Positions 18,136 to 26,236 of a stretch of 64,000 bases of DNA are shown here, piece by piece. Source of the stretch: Streptomyces sp. ISL-43 (lineage in GTDB: Bacteria > Actinomycetota > Actinomycetes > Streptomycetales > Streptomycetaceae); contig NZ_JAGGOT010000048.1 of NCBI RefSeq assembly GCF_018614195.1, positions 62,001 to 126,000 of the forward strand, written 5' to 3'. Positions within the stretch are counted from its first letter, which is position 1, and every line of letters begins with the position of its first letter. A program made the position numbers and the translations under genes. Below the pieces are notes generated by a model that saw only the letters and a program-made list of their open reading frames with translations, made no database searches and had not been told where the DNA came from.

Positions 18136-19131
18136 TCAGCCGGCCGCCGGGACCTTCTTGCCCGCGTCGTTCACCGCGAACCAGAGGCCCTGCTTGCCGT
18201 GTCCGTTGGTCTGGCCCGGCGCGGTGTCTCCGGTGAAGAGGTAGACCGGCCAGCAGTCGATCGTCAATTGCTCGCTGCCGTCGGGGCGTTCGACCGATCC
18301 CACGAGCTCTGCCGGAATTCCGGACACCTTTTCCTTGTCCACGGCTGCGGCCGGCTTCCACGTGTTCAGGCACGCGTCGAGACAGCCGAATTTCATCGGC
18401 CAGGCACTGTCCTTGTCGAATCGGTAGAGCGTGCGCCCTTCGGAATTCACCAGGATCTTTCCCAGTTTCGCATCGGTGGCGGCCGAGAGTTCCCCGCCGC
18501 CTTCCGTATGTCCGGCCGCCTCGCCGGCCTGTTTTCCGGCTGCCTTCCCGGCCGCCTTGTCCGCCGCCTTCTTCCCGTCCGCCGCCAGCGCGTGCCAGGT
18601 GCCGCCGACGCCCTCGCCCTTCGCCTCGCCCGCCCGGGTGTCCTTCGCGTACCGGTACACGGGCCACCCGCCGAGCGTGAGCTGACGGGTGCCGTCGGGC
18701 CGGTCGACCGCGCCCAGCAGCCCCGCGTCGATGCCGGCGGTGACCTGGGCGTCGTTCGCCGGCACCGGCGGCCAGAGGGTGGCGCAGTCCGCGGCGCAGT
18801 TCGACCGGGGCGGCTGGGCCGTGTCCTTGTCGAAGCGGTAGAGCGTGGCTCCGGCGCCGTCCGTGACCACGCTGCCGACCTCGGGGATCTCCCGGACCGA
18901 CAGCCGGCCGGCCGGGGCGGAGGCCGCGCCGGCGGCGTCCGCCGGCGCGTCCGCCGAGTCCGCGGAGCCGTAGCCCGAGTCGTAGCCGTCACCGAGGGCC
19001 TGCTCGGCCCCGGCCGGCCGGACGGCGGTCACCTCGCGGGCGCCGCCTTCACCGCTGCCGCATCCCGCCGCAAGCAGGAGTACGGTCATCGCCGATCCGG
19101 CGGCAGCGATCGCTCGACGCCTGTTGCCCAT
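18136..19131 (-). CDS. Secreted-repeat (Lipoprotein_15 type) lipoprotein
   Basis: 331 residues from ATG 19131, preceded by AAGGAG; an upstream ATG at 19197 lacks one. The signal ends in a lipobox (LLLAAGCGSG). Four related segments occur as two pairs. The first of each pair contains TLYRFDKDTA...CAADCATLWPP (~100-140) or TLYRFDKDSA...CLDACLNTWKP (~225-265), each with a CxxxC motif. The second contains WPVYRYAKDT or WPVYLFTGDT and ends in a W-F/H-A motif. This is the secreted repeat of unknown function. It lies 3' of the NuoF-like gene on the same strand, and the Cys/Trp pattern suggests a redox or metal role on the cell surface. Confidence 0.85.
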   Translation of the reverse strand: MGNRRRAIAAAGSAMTVLLLAAGCGSGEGGAREVTAVRPAGAEQALGDGYDSGYGSADSADAPADAAGAASAPAGRLSVREIPEVGSVVTDGAGATLYRFDKDTAQPPRSNCAADCATLWPPVPANDAQVTAGIDAGLLGAVDRPDGTRQLTLGGWPVYRYAKDTRAGEAKGEGVGGTWHALAADGKKAADKAAGKAAGKQAGEAAGHTEGGGELSAATDAKLGKILVNSEGRTLYRFDKDSAWPMKFGCLDACLNTWKPAAAVDKEKVSGIPAELVGSVERPDGSEQLTIDCWPVYLFTGDTAPGQTNGHGKQGLWFAVNDAGKKVPAAG

Positions 19132-19244
19132 GATGTCTCCTTCGGTTCCCGCCCGGCGCGCATTTCGGTCCGGCGCGCTTTCCGTCCGGTTATTCATAAG
19201 CCCTGAGGGGCTTGCCGAATGAGAAATCCCGGGAATTTATCAGA

Positions 19245-19260
19245 TCACGCCAAAGCGTGA
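19245..19260 (-). terminator. Hairpin after the NuoF-like gene
   Basis: TCACGC (19245-19250) and GCGTGA (19255-19260) form a perfect 6-bp stem with a CAAA loop, about 45 bp beyond the stop at 19307. A second small stem (AAGCCC/GGGCTT, 19198-19213) follows. Together they may end the redox transcript before the lipoprotein gene's promoter. Confidence 0.45.
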
Positions 19261-19306
19261 ACTCGGTCCGGCGGCGGCCGTTCGCCGACGCCTCCTCGCG
19301 GTCCGC

Positions 19307-20755
19307 TCATTCCTGAATGCGCAGGGCGAGCGCCGGGCAACGGCGCACCGCTCGCAGCGCTTTCGGCCGCAGCGGTCCCGGAACCGGCATGACGCCCTGC
19401 GCCGGATAGCCGTCCTCGTCCAGCCGGACCACGTCGGGCAGCAGGTCCACGCACAGCCCGTGCCCCTTGCACAGCGTCCAGTCCACGACGAGCCGTTCGG
19501 GGCTCTCGTCGCTGGGCAGCGGCAGGGCTCCGAGCACGCTCCGCCCGCAGCCGCTGCCCAACGCGTGGTCGCGGAACTCCTCGGGGAAGACGGCGAGCGC
19601 GGAGGCCACGAACGAGGACGTGCCGTCCGGGTGGGAGCACGCGCCCCGGCCGCGCACCCCGCGCATCCTGGCCTGCACGGCGTCGAGGGCGGCCCCGCCC
19701 CCGCCGGCCACCAGCCGCTCCACCGCGTCGGCGAGCGAGGGGAGCCCGCGTACGCACGGACCGCACTGGCCCGCCGACTCCCGCGCCATCCACCGGGTCA
19801 CCCGGGCCACTTCGCCCGCCGGGCAGGTGTCCTCGGGCAGCGGCAGCACGGCGCCGGCGCCGAGTACGGCGTCGTACGCGGCCAGGGACTGCCGGGACAG
19901 TACGGCCTCGCGCGCCGCCGCCGGGTCCAGCCAGCGGCCGTGGTAGCCGCCGACCAGCACGCCCTGGCCGGGTACCGTGCCGCACAGGTCCAGTACGTAC
20001 GCCAGGGAGGTGCCGACCGGCACCTCGACGACCGTCGCGCCGGCGACGGTCAGCAGAGTGGTCCCGGGCTCGGCCGGCAGTCCGGCCGTGCGGTACTCGG
20101 GCGCGCCGAGCCGGGCGGCGACCGCGAGCTGCGCGTACGTCTCGGCGTTCGACAGCAGGGTGGGCAGACCGCCGAGTCCCCGCTCGCTGGTCCGGATCTT
20201 CTGGCCGGAGGGCAGGGCGGGTCCGCCGTCCAGGCCGTTGATCAGGGCCGTCCCCTCGCCCGTGACGAAGCGTTCGGGGAGCCGGACGACGCGCACGCGG
20301 CGGCCTGCCGGACCCCGTTCGGCGACGGCCGCGCCGATCGACTGCTCCACGTCCGCCCGGGTGACGCCGACGACCACGTCCTCGGCACCGAGCGCGGCGG
20401 CGGCCAGCAGGGCGCCGTCCAGCACGAGGTGGGGGACGTACAGCAGCAGGGCGGCGTCCTTGAGGCAACTCGGCTCCCCCTCCGTGCCGTTGACGACGAC
20501 AGCGGTGCGGGCGCCCTGCCCGCGGGCGTTGCGGGTGACGGCCCGGAGCTTGCGTGCGAAGGGGAATCCCGCTCCCCCCCGCCCGACCAGGGCTATGTCC
20601 TCGGCGAGTTCCACCAGCGCCTCGGACCCGTACCGGGGCAGTGCGCCGTGCACGCTCAGATGGCCGGCGCGGTCGAGCCGGGCTTCGGTGTCGAGGCCGG
20701 CCAGCAGCCGGGGCCGGCCCACACAGCCGAGCGCGGGACGCGCCTCGCCGCTCAC
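19307..20755 (-). CDS. NuoF-like flavoprotein fused to a ferredoxin domain
   Basis: 482 residues from GTG 20755 (GTGA overlap with the membrane protein gene). The N-terminal two thirds resemble the 51-kDa NADH-dehydrogenase subunit: GRGGAGFPFARK (NADH/FMN site), NGTEGEPSCLKD, LGGLPTLLSNAETYAQL, then an SLBB-like part. The Fe-S loop reads ESAGQCGPC, so the first of the usual cysteines is Ala; further cysteines occur at CGPC and GACSHPDG. The last ~70 residues form a small ferredoxin (CKGHGLC...CP, 3Fe-4S type with His in the middle). The likely role is to take electrons from NAD(P)H and hand them to the adjoining haem membrane protein. Confidence 0.85.
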   Translation of the reverse strand: MSGEARPALGCVGRPRLLAGLDTEARLDRAGHLSVHGALPRYGSEALVELAEDIALVGRGGAGFPFARKLRAVTRNARGQGARTAVVVNGTEGEPSCLKDAALLLYVPHLVLDGALLAAAALGAEDVVVGVTRADVEQSIGAAVAERGPAGRRVRVVRLPERFVTGEGTALINGLDGGPALPSGQKIRTSERGLGGLPTLLSNAETYAQLAVAARLGAPEYRTAGLPAEPGTTLLTVAGATVVEVPVGTSLAYVLDLCGTVPGQGVLVGGYHGRWLDPAAAREAVLSRQSLAAYDAVLGAGAVLPLPEDTCPAGEVARVTRWMARESAGQCGPCVRGLPSLADAVERLVAGGGGAALDAVQARMRGVRGRGACSHPDGTSSFVASALAVFPEEFRDHALGSGCGRSVLGALPLPSDESPERLVVDWTLCKGHGLCVDLLPDVVRLDEDGYPAQGVMPVPGPLRPKALRAVRRCPALALRIQE

Positions 20756-22002
20756 CGCCGGCCCCGCACGCCGTCGAGCGGCTCGGCGGACCAGCCGGAC
20801 GGCAGCTCCGCGGCCGGGTCCGCGTAGAGATCGGCGGGCCAGTCGGCAGCCGGCCCCGCGGCCGGATCGGTGTAGGGATCGGCGGGCCAGTCGGACGCCG
20901 GCCCCGCGCCCGGGTCCGCGTAGGGATCGGCGGGCCGGTCGGCTGCCCGCTCCCCGGACCGGTCGGGGGCCCAGTCGGCAGGCAGCTCCGCGGCCGGTCC
21001 CGGCCCGCCGGGGACGGACACCTCGGGGCCGGGCTGCCGGGCCAGGCGCGCGGTCAGCAGCTCCGCCGCCCACTCCGCGGGCCTGCGCACGAACGGCAAC
21101 GGGTTCCTCGGCGGCGCCTGCCCCGGCGCACGGGCCGGAACGGGCGGTACGGACGGCACGGGCGGTTCGGCGGGCGGCCGCGCGGGCCCCGTGCGCGGCT
21201 GCGTGCGCGCCCCCGAGCGCGGGCTCGTACGCGGCGTCGCGGCCGACTCCGCGCGGAGCCTGGCGCGCAGCCGGATCGCCAGCACCCCGGCGACGGCGAC
21301 CAGGCACAGGGCGTACGCGGCCGTCACCCAACCGCTCGCGGAGCGGCCGGACTTGAGCCCGTGCACCAGCGACGCGCCCCAGGCGGGGTACGCGCCCATG
21401 TGCAGGGCCCGCCACCACAGCGACCGGCCCCGGGTGGCGAAGGCGCTGCGGACGGCGCCGGAGACGGCCACGGCGACGAAGAGGTAGCCCGCCAGGCTTC
21501 CGAGCCCGATGAGCAGCGGCTGCCGCCCGTCCGCGAAGGGCAGCACCACGCCTGCGGCGTCGACCCGGGACCGGGCGACCTTGATCCAGACGTGCAGGAC
21601 GAGGAAGCCGAGCCCGGCGACGGCGAGGCCCCGGTGCACCCCCTGGGCGACGAGGCGGTGCCCGGAGGCGAGCAGCGTGCGGTCCGCGGCCGCCAGGCCC
21701 CACAGGACGGCGCCGGTGAGGGAGACGAGCGAGAGCACGCCCGCTCCGTAGTCGAGGAAGTCCCACAGGTGGGTCAGGGCGCCGGCCCGGCCCGCCACGG
21801 ACAGGGCGGCCAGGGCCGCGAGTGCCGCGGCGCCCAGGGCGAAGGGATGCGGGCCCCCGGCGGCGGACAGGAGCGGGGGGCGCCGCACGGCCCGTCGGCC
21901 GGCGGCCGCGGCGGGCGCCGCGCCGGCGTGACGGCGGGTACGTTCTCTCGCGCGAAGGGCCCGGTGCGAGCGGCGGGGCATGCGGGGCTGGGGCAGGGGC
22001 AT
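20752..22002 (-). CDS. Ferric-reductase-like haem b membrane protein with repeat tail
   Basis: 416 residues from ATG 22002, which has GGGAG 5 nt upstream; ATG 22146 is an alternative. After a basic N-terminus come about six membrane spans (~50-245). Their histidine pairs (SGHRLVAQGVHRG, FLVLHVWIKV, WWRALHMGAYP, ASLVHGLKSG) are placed as haem ligands in the ferric-reductase/NADPH-oxidase-like transmembrane domain. The cytosolic C-terminus is Pro/Ala-rich and ends in three 16-residue repeats. There is no flavin domain of its own; the NuoF-like/ferredoxin protein, translationally coupled by a 4-bp overlap, probably supplies electrons. It is inferred to move electrons across the membrane. Confidence 0.78.
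   Translation of the reverse strand: MPLPQPRMPRRSHRALRARERTRRHAGAAPAAAAGRRAVRRPPLLSAAGGPHPFALGAAALAALAALSVAGRAGALTHLWDFLDYGAGVLSLVSLTGAVLWGLAAADRTLLASGHRLVAQGVHRGLAVAGLGFLVLHVWIKVARSRVDAAGVVLPFADGRQPLLIGLGSLAGYLFVAVAVSGAVRSAFATRGRSLWWRALHMGAYPAWGASLVHGLKSGRSASGWVTAAYALCLVAVAGVLAIRLRARLRAESAATPRTSPRSGARTQPRTGPARPPAEPPVPSVPPVPARAPGQAPPRNPLPFVRRPAEWAAELLTARLARQPGPEVSVPGGPGPAAELPADWAPDRSGERAADRPADPYADPGAGPASDWPADPYTDPAAGPAADWPADLYADPAAELPSGWSAEPLDGVRGRR
20797..20940 (-). repeat. Three tandem 48-bp (16-residue) repeats in the haem protein tail
   Basis: Copies at 20893-20940, 20845-20892 and 20797-20844 encode DRPADPYADPGAGPAS, DWPADPYTDPAAGPAA and DWPADLYADPAAELPS. The DNA copies are close in sequence, so copy number may vary between strains. 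The acidic, Pro/Tyr-rich repeats look like an unstructured docking tail. Confidence 0.8.
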
Positions 22003-22381
22003 GTGGTCTCCCATACGGCCGAGCCCGAGCACTTCCACCTCGCGCTCGGCGCCCGGGGGTAGACGTCGCAACCGCTCCTCGACGGGCGGGAGATGGGCGC
22101 CTCGCCCACCGGGCCGGCCGGGAGCGGGGCCGGAGGGCAGAAGCATCGTGGAGCTTCGCAAGCCCTCCACGGGATTTATCGAAACGTGATAATTTCTGGC
22201 CCTCGCACAGCCATCGCATCGAACATCCCCGGAAGATTCCCTTCCAGTGGTGCGGTTGCGACGGGGTTGACACCTGATTCGCCGCCGCACCTCCCCGACG
22301 GCGATCGAGCCGATGCCGCGGGACTGCAGACTTGCCACCCTCCCACGGGGCAGGTCATACCCCGGCTTGAACGAGGTAACG
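22003..22381. promoter_or_regulatory. Divergent promoter region of redox set and PucR-like regulator
   Basis: The 379 bp hold the promoters of both genes. TTATC (22176-22180) and GATAA (22188-22192) form a perfect inverted repeat with a 7-bp spacer, in an AT-rich island that suits an operator. A TTGACA hexamer (22267-22272) faces the regulator, but no convincing -10 follows. Nothing that looks like an extra gene was seen. Confidence 0.4.
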
Positions 22382-23632
22382 ATGTGCGAACTTCTGAACC
22401 GCATCTGGTCCCGCCCACGCGGCGAGTGGACCCGCGTCTTGCGCAAGGAACTGCCCACGCTGGCCGCGAAGATGGTGGAGGAGCTGCTGGAGACCGTGCC
22501 GGGCTTCCCGGCACTCGTCGAGGACGTGGACGACGAGGTGGTCAGACAGAAGTTGGAGGCGGCCCTGCTCACCGCCCTCGGTTACCGCGAGGGCGCCGGG
22601 GACGAGCGCCCCGACGCGTGCGCTGACCCGGAATCCCCCTCCGAGCCCGAAGCCGGATCCCAAGCCCGCGCCCATGCCGACGCCCACGGCCGCGCCGAGG
22701 CCGGGGTGGAAACCGAACACGCCCGGTCGCACGCCCACGCCCCGAGCGACTCCGCCCGCACCCACGAGGCCTTCCGTGGCGGGGAGTTGCCGCCGCTGCA
22801 GGCCGTGCCCCTGCAGCGGTTCGGCTCGGTCCGCGAGCGCGCCCGGCGCGAACTCTTCGCCGTGCTCACGGGCGACACACCGCTGCGCGGACCGGCCCTC
22901 GCCGAGCTGGCGAACGCGGCCGGCTGGCCCCTCCCCGTCGCCGTACGGGCGGTGGCCCTGGCCTCGCCCGGTGACACCCAGCAGACCGCGGCCCTCCTCG
23001 ACGACTGCCTCGGCGGGATGGTCGCAGGCCAGCCCTGCCTGCTCGTCCCCACCCCGGACCCGGAGGCCCGTACCGCCCTGGACTGCGCGCTGCGCGGCCG
23101 GCTCGCCGTCGTAGGCCACCCTGTGGCGCCCGGCGACACCGCTTCCTCCCTGCGCTGGGCGGTACGCCTGCTGTCGCTGGCCCCGGCCCCGACCCGGTCC
23201 GGCACCGAGGCGCGGGCCCTCTTCGTGGACGACCACCTCTCGACCCTGCTGCTGCTCCAGGACGAGCCGCTGGCGCACGCGCTCGCCGCCCGCTGGCTGC
23301 GTCCGCTCGCGGACCTGACCCCGCGCCAGAGCGAACGCCTCGAAGTGACCCTGCTCGCCTGGCTGGAGGGCGGCGGGGCGCCCGAGGCGGCGAAGGCGCT
23401 GAGCGTGCACCCGCAGACGGTCCGGTACCGGATGCGGCAGCTGGAGAAGCTCTTCGGGCCCGGCCTACGGGATCCGCGTACCCGGTTCGAACTGGAACTG
23501 GCCCTGCGCAGCCGCCGCTTGATGGCCCAGGTGCGGCTGCGTCCCGTCCGGGGGATCCGCCGGGCGCGCGGCGCCGCCGACCTCCGGCCGGCGCTGGGAT
23601 CCGGTCGCATAGCCCGCGTCAACGGCCTTTAG
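22382..23632 (+). CDS. PucR-type C-terminal HTH regulator
   Basis: 416 residues from ATG 22382 (GAGG 6 nt upstream). The C-terminus carries the PucR-like helix-turn-helix (LLAWLEGGGAPEAAKALSVH, then PQTVRYRMRQLEKLFG, ~335-370), followed by the typical DPRTRFELELALR. Residues 1-70 form a helical domain. A low-complexity linker rich in Ala, His, Glu and Arg (~85-130) may be flexible or metal-binding. It is transcribed divergently from the ferric-reductase-like/NuoF-like operon and is the likely regulator of it. The signal it senses is unknown. Confidence 0.82.
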   Translation: MCELLNRIWSRPRGEWTRVLRKELPTLAAKMVEELLETVPGFPALVEDVDDEVVRQKLEAALLTALGYREGAGDERPDACADPESPSEPEAGSQARAHADAHGRAEAGVETEHARSHAHAPSDSARTHEAFRGGELPPLQAVPLQRFGSVRERARRELFAVLTGDTPLRGPALAELANAAGWPLPVAVRAVALASPGDTQQTAALLDDCLGGMVAGQPCLLVPTPDPEARTALDCALRGRLAVVGHPVAPGDTASSLRWAVRLLSLAPAPTRSGTEARALFVDDHLSTLLLLQDEPLAHALAARWLRPLADLTPRQSERLEVTLLAWLEGGGAPEAAKALSVHPQTVRYRMRQLEKLFGPGLRDPRTRFELELALRSRRLMAQVRLRPVRGIRRARGAADLRPALGSGRIARVNGL

Positions 23633-23680
23633 GCCCTCCGGCTCCGCGTCGCTCGCCACACCACGGCGCACACGGCGCAC

Positions 23681-23719
23681 GGCGGTGCCGGTCCGAAGGA
23701 ACTTCGGACCGGCACCGCC
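23681..23719. terminator. Perfect 18-bp hairpin between convergent genes
   Basis: GGCGGTGCCGGTCCGAAG (23681-23698) pairs completely with 23702-23719 across a 3-nt GAA loop. It lies between the ends of the PucR-like gene (23632) and the DUF1996 gene (23730) and should stop transcription from both sides. Confidence 0.85.
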
Positions 23720-23729
23720 CTTCGGCGCG

Positions 23730-25127
23730 TCAGCGGCAGGTGCGCCCGCCGTTGACGCAGCGCACCGCCTCGGCCATCAGCCGGTCCGGCATGACGTTGA
23801 TGAAGTCGCCGTGGTCGGTCACCGGCTTGTGCAACTGCTCGGGGAAGCTGTCCACCGCGAAGCGGGAGCCGGCCGGCAGGGTGTAGACGATCCGCTGGAC
23901 CAACTGCGGGACCGCCTTGAAGCCGGACGGGCAGGAGCCGTCGCGGCCCGCGAAGGCCACGTGGGTGCGGTGGTTGGCGCTGTCGGTGTTCTTGCCGTCC
24001 CAGCAGCTCTGGAAGTTGAACGTCCGGACCACGTCACTGCCCTTGGGGCAGATCGGGTACTTGTCCTTCAGCTGCCTGTTCTCGAAACCGGTGCAGCTCC
24101 ACGAGGCGTTGGCGTTGGCCGGGCCGTTGGTGAGGGCCTTGGCGTCGCCGGTGATGATCCGCAGGAAGCGGGGCATGGCGGTGACGCGGGAGACGGGGCT
24201 CCCCTTGAACTCGATCGTCACCTGCTTCGGCCGCAGGATGGTGCCCACGTTGGCGTCCTGTCCGCCGCCGGGCGCCGCCGCGTCCTGCTCGGCCTTGCCG
24301 TCGCGCAGCCGCAGCACCGGCCAGTAGTACGTGGACTGATCGCCCTTGTTGCAGGTGGTTCCGGCGGCGGCCAGGCTGTTGTTGGTGGAGAAGGCGTCCG
24401 TGATCTTGTTGCCGACGTAGTCGTGCATGTGGTGGGCGCCGTTGCTCACCCCGGGGGCGACGATCACGTTGTCGGGATTGAGGTGGCGCTCGTCGTTGCG
24501 GCCGCATTCCACGGCGAAGGAGCCTTTGGAGGCACCGGACTTGGGCGCCGGCTTGCGTACGTTCGGCTTCACCGAGCCGATGGGGACGAAGTCCGCGCGC
24601 GCCGGACCGCCCTTCACCGCACCGCTGCCGCCGGCGCCGCTGCCCGCGGTCCGGGCGAGGTCCCCGTCGGCGGCCGGTGCCTCCCGCATCGCGCAGGCGC
24701 TCAGCTCCTCCAGCCCGTCGGGGCGGGCGGCGTTCCGCCCGATCGCTTCGGAGACCCGGTCGATCGTCTTGCCGCGCTCGTCCTTCAGTTCCCCGAGCAG
24801 CGCGTCCGCCTGCGCCCGGCCCGTGGAGAGCCGCCCGTAGGCCTCGGCGATCTGGGTGTCGAGGTCGGCGAGCTCCCGGTCCACCTCGGTCCGCGCCTGG
24901 TCGGGCACCTCGCGCAGCCGGTCCCCCACGTCGGGGCAGTCGATCGTGGACGTGACCGGCGCCGAGCGCGCCGCATCCTGTCCGGCGGACGCGACCTGGG
25001 CGGCGATGACGACTCCGCCGCCGCCCAGGATCAGCGCGGACGCGAGGGCGAGGGCTTTGTGGGAGGGCCGCAGTCGGCGTTTGTGACCGGCCCCGCCTCG
25101 GGGCCCCGTACTGTCCTTGACGCTCAT
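23730..25127 (-). CDS. DUF1996 secreted protein
   Basis: 465 residues. A basic N-terminus and one hydrophobic stretch (~27-48, ALALASALILGGGGVVIAAQ) give a signal or anchor. A helical stalk (~60-120, several TDLD/QARTEVDRELADLDTQ turns) and a Gly/Ala linker lead to the DUF1996 domain (~180-460). That domain shows ECGRNDERHLNPDNVIVAPG, GAHHMHDYVGN, CNKGDQSTYYWPVLR, FGNCWDGKN-like SCWDGKNTDSANHRTHVAF and RFAVDSFPEQLHKPVTDHGDF. The conserved His/Asp/Cys residues recall secreted fungal and actinobacterial members, whose role is not established. It lies 9 bp after the DUF4142 gene, so the two are one transcript. Confidence 0.88.
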   Translation of the reverse strand: MSVKDSTGPRGGAGHKRRLRPSHKALALASALILGGGGVVIAAQVASAGQDAARSAPVTSTIDCPDVGDRLREVPDQARTEVDRELADLDTQIAEAYGRLSTGRAQADALLGELKDERGKTIDRVSEAIGRNAARPDGLEELSACAMREAPAADGDLARTAGSGAGGSGAVKGGPARADFVPIGSVKPNVRKPAPKSGASKGSFAVECGRNDERHLNPDNVIVAPGVSNGAHHMHDYVGNKITDAFSTNNSLAAAGTTCNKGDQSTYYWPVLRLRDGKAEQDAAAPGGGQDANVGTILRPKQVTIEFKGSPVSRVTAMPRFLRIITGDAKALTNGPANANASWSCTGFENRQLKDKYPICPKGSDVVRTFNFQSCWDGKNTDSANHRTHVAFAGRDGSCPSGFKAVPQLVQRIVYTLPAGSRFAVDSFPEQLHKPVTDHGDFINVMPDRLMAEAVRCVNGGRTCR

Positions 25128-25136
25128 GTGATCACT

Positions 25137-25880
25137 TCACTTCCTCGGTCGGGAATCGGTGGACGAGGTGGACGAGGTGGAAGGGCGGGCGGAGGGGGAG
25201 GCCGGCGCGGGCACCGTGTCCGCCAGGCCGTCGAAGTCGACCAGCCCGCTGGCCTCCAGGACCGAGATGTGGTCCAGGACCGTGGTGTTGGCGTCGGTGG
25301 CGAGCTCGCGGACCATGGAGTTGCGTGTCTGCGCGCGCACTTGGGCGACGAGCGTGAACACCTTGCCGTGCGCCCGGCGCAGCAGCTGGATGAACAACCG
25401 CTCGTACGCGGATCCTTGGGCCCGGTTCAACTGGTCGAGCCAGGCCTGCTGCTGACCGCTCGGCCGGTCCGGCAGTTCGACTCCGAGCGCTTGGCCGACC
25501 TCCAGGACCAGCCGGTCCAGTTCGCTGTGCCCTTCCACGAGGTGCTCCCCCGCCGTCCGCACCGACTGGCGGGTGCCCCGCTCCTGGGCCTGCCGGCCCG
25601 CGGGCAGCTCCCACAGCCCGGCGAGCCGGACCTTGCGGACGAAGTCGCGGTCCTGCGGGGTGAGCGGCCCGAAGCCGGTGCTCATGACCCCGCCGCCGTC
25701 GTCGTCCGCGGCCAGGACCGGGGCCGGGGCGGCCGCGACGGCTCTGCCGCCGAAACTCCGCACGGGGATCAGCAGCGCGATCAGCGTGAGGGCGAGGGCG
25801 CCGATGACGATGCCGGTCCCCATCACGTGGCGCGAGGCGACCGACATTCCTGCGACGCTCGACCGGCGGATCGACAGCAC
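25137..25880 (-). CDS. DUF4142 exported protein
   Basis: 247 residues. A hydrophobic N-terminal segment (~20-40) exports or anchors the protein. The body is the helical DUF4142 domain (FGPLTPQDRDFVRKVRLAGLWELPAGRQAQERG, GEHLVEGHSELDRLVLEV), a ferritin-like helical fold of unknown role related to DUF305-type proteins. The C-terminus is Ser/Thr/Pro-rich. It is the first gene of a two-gene unit with DUF1996. Its promoter lies in the AT-richer region 25881-26236, divergent from the chimeric hydrolase gene. Confidence 0.85.
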   Translation of the reverse strand: MLSIRRSSVAGMSVASRHVMGTGIVIGALALTLIALLIPVRSFGGRAVAAAPAPVLAADDDGGGVMSTGFGPLTPQDRDFVRKVRLAGLWELPAGRQAQERGTRQSVRTAGEHLVEGHSELDRLVLEVGQALGVELPDRPSGQQQAWLDQLNRAQGSAYERLFIQLLRRAHGKVFTLVAQVRAQTRNSMVRELATDANTTVLDHISVLEASGLVDFDGLADTVPAPASPSARPSTSSTSSTDSRPRK

Positions 25881-26236
25881 TGTGCCTCCTTTGCTCCCGG
25901 TACGGCCCGGGAGCGGCCGCGCGCCGCTCCACCGGACCCCCGGGTGGCACGGGACGCTAATGCCCGATCGGACCCTTCTCCCGAAGGCCCATCACGACTG
26001 GACAAACATCCGGGCAACATCCCGGATGGCTGCTACGGTGCCGCACGCCCGACTGCCCGGGCGGCGGGCGTTCCGTCATCTGACGAGGGGACAAAACCAC
26101 CGGCGTGTCGGCCGATTGTCCGGAATTCCGGTCATTCGCGAGAAGGAGGGCGACCCACCCCACGGATGGATTCGCCCGGGCCGCCGCGTGCCACGGGGTG
26201 GGGCGACAACCGCCCACCCGAAAGGAACGGCCCCTC
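25881..26236. promoter_or_regulatory. Divergent promoter region with 8-bp inverted repeat
   Basis: The region holds promoters for the DUF4142 gene (minus) and the chimeric hydrolase gene (plus). CATCCGGG (26007-26014) and CCCGGATG (26021-26028) are perfect arms with a 6-bp spacer, a possible operator or RNA hairpin. No further gene was seen. The frame open from 26105 into the hydrolase has no ribosome site. Confidence 0.4.
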
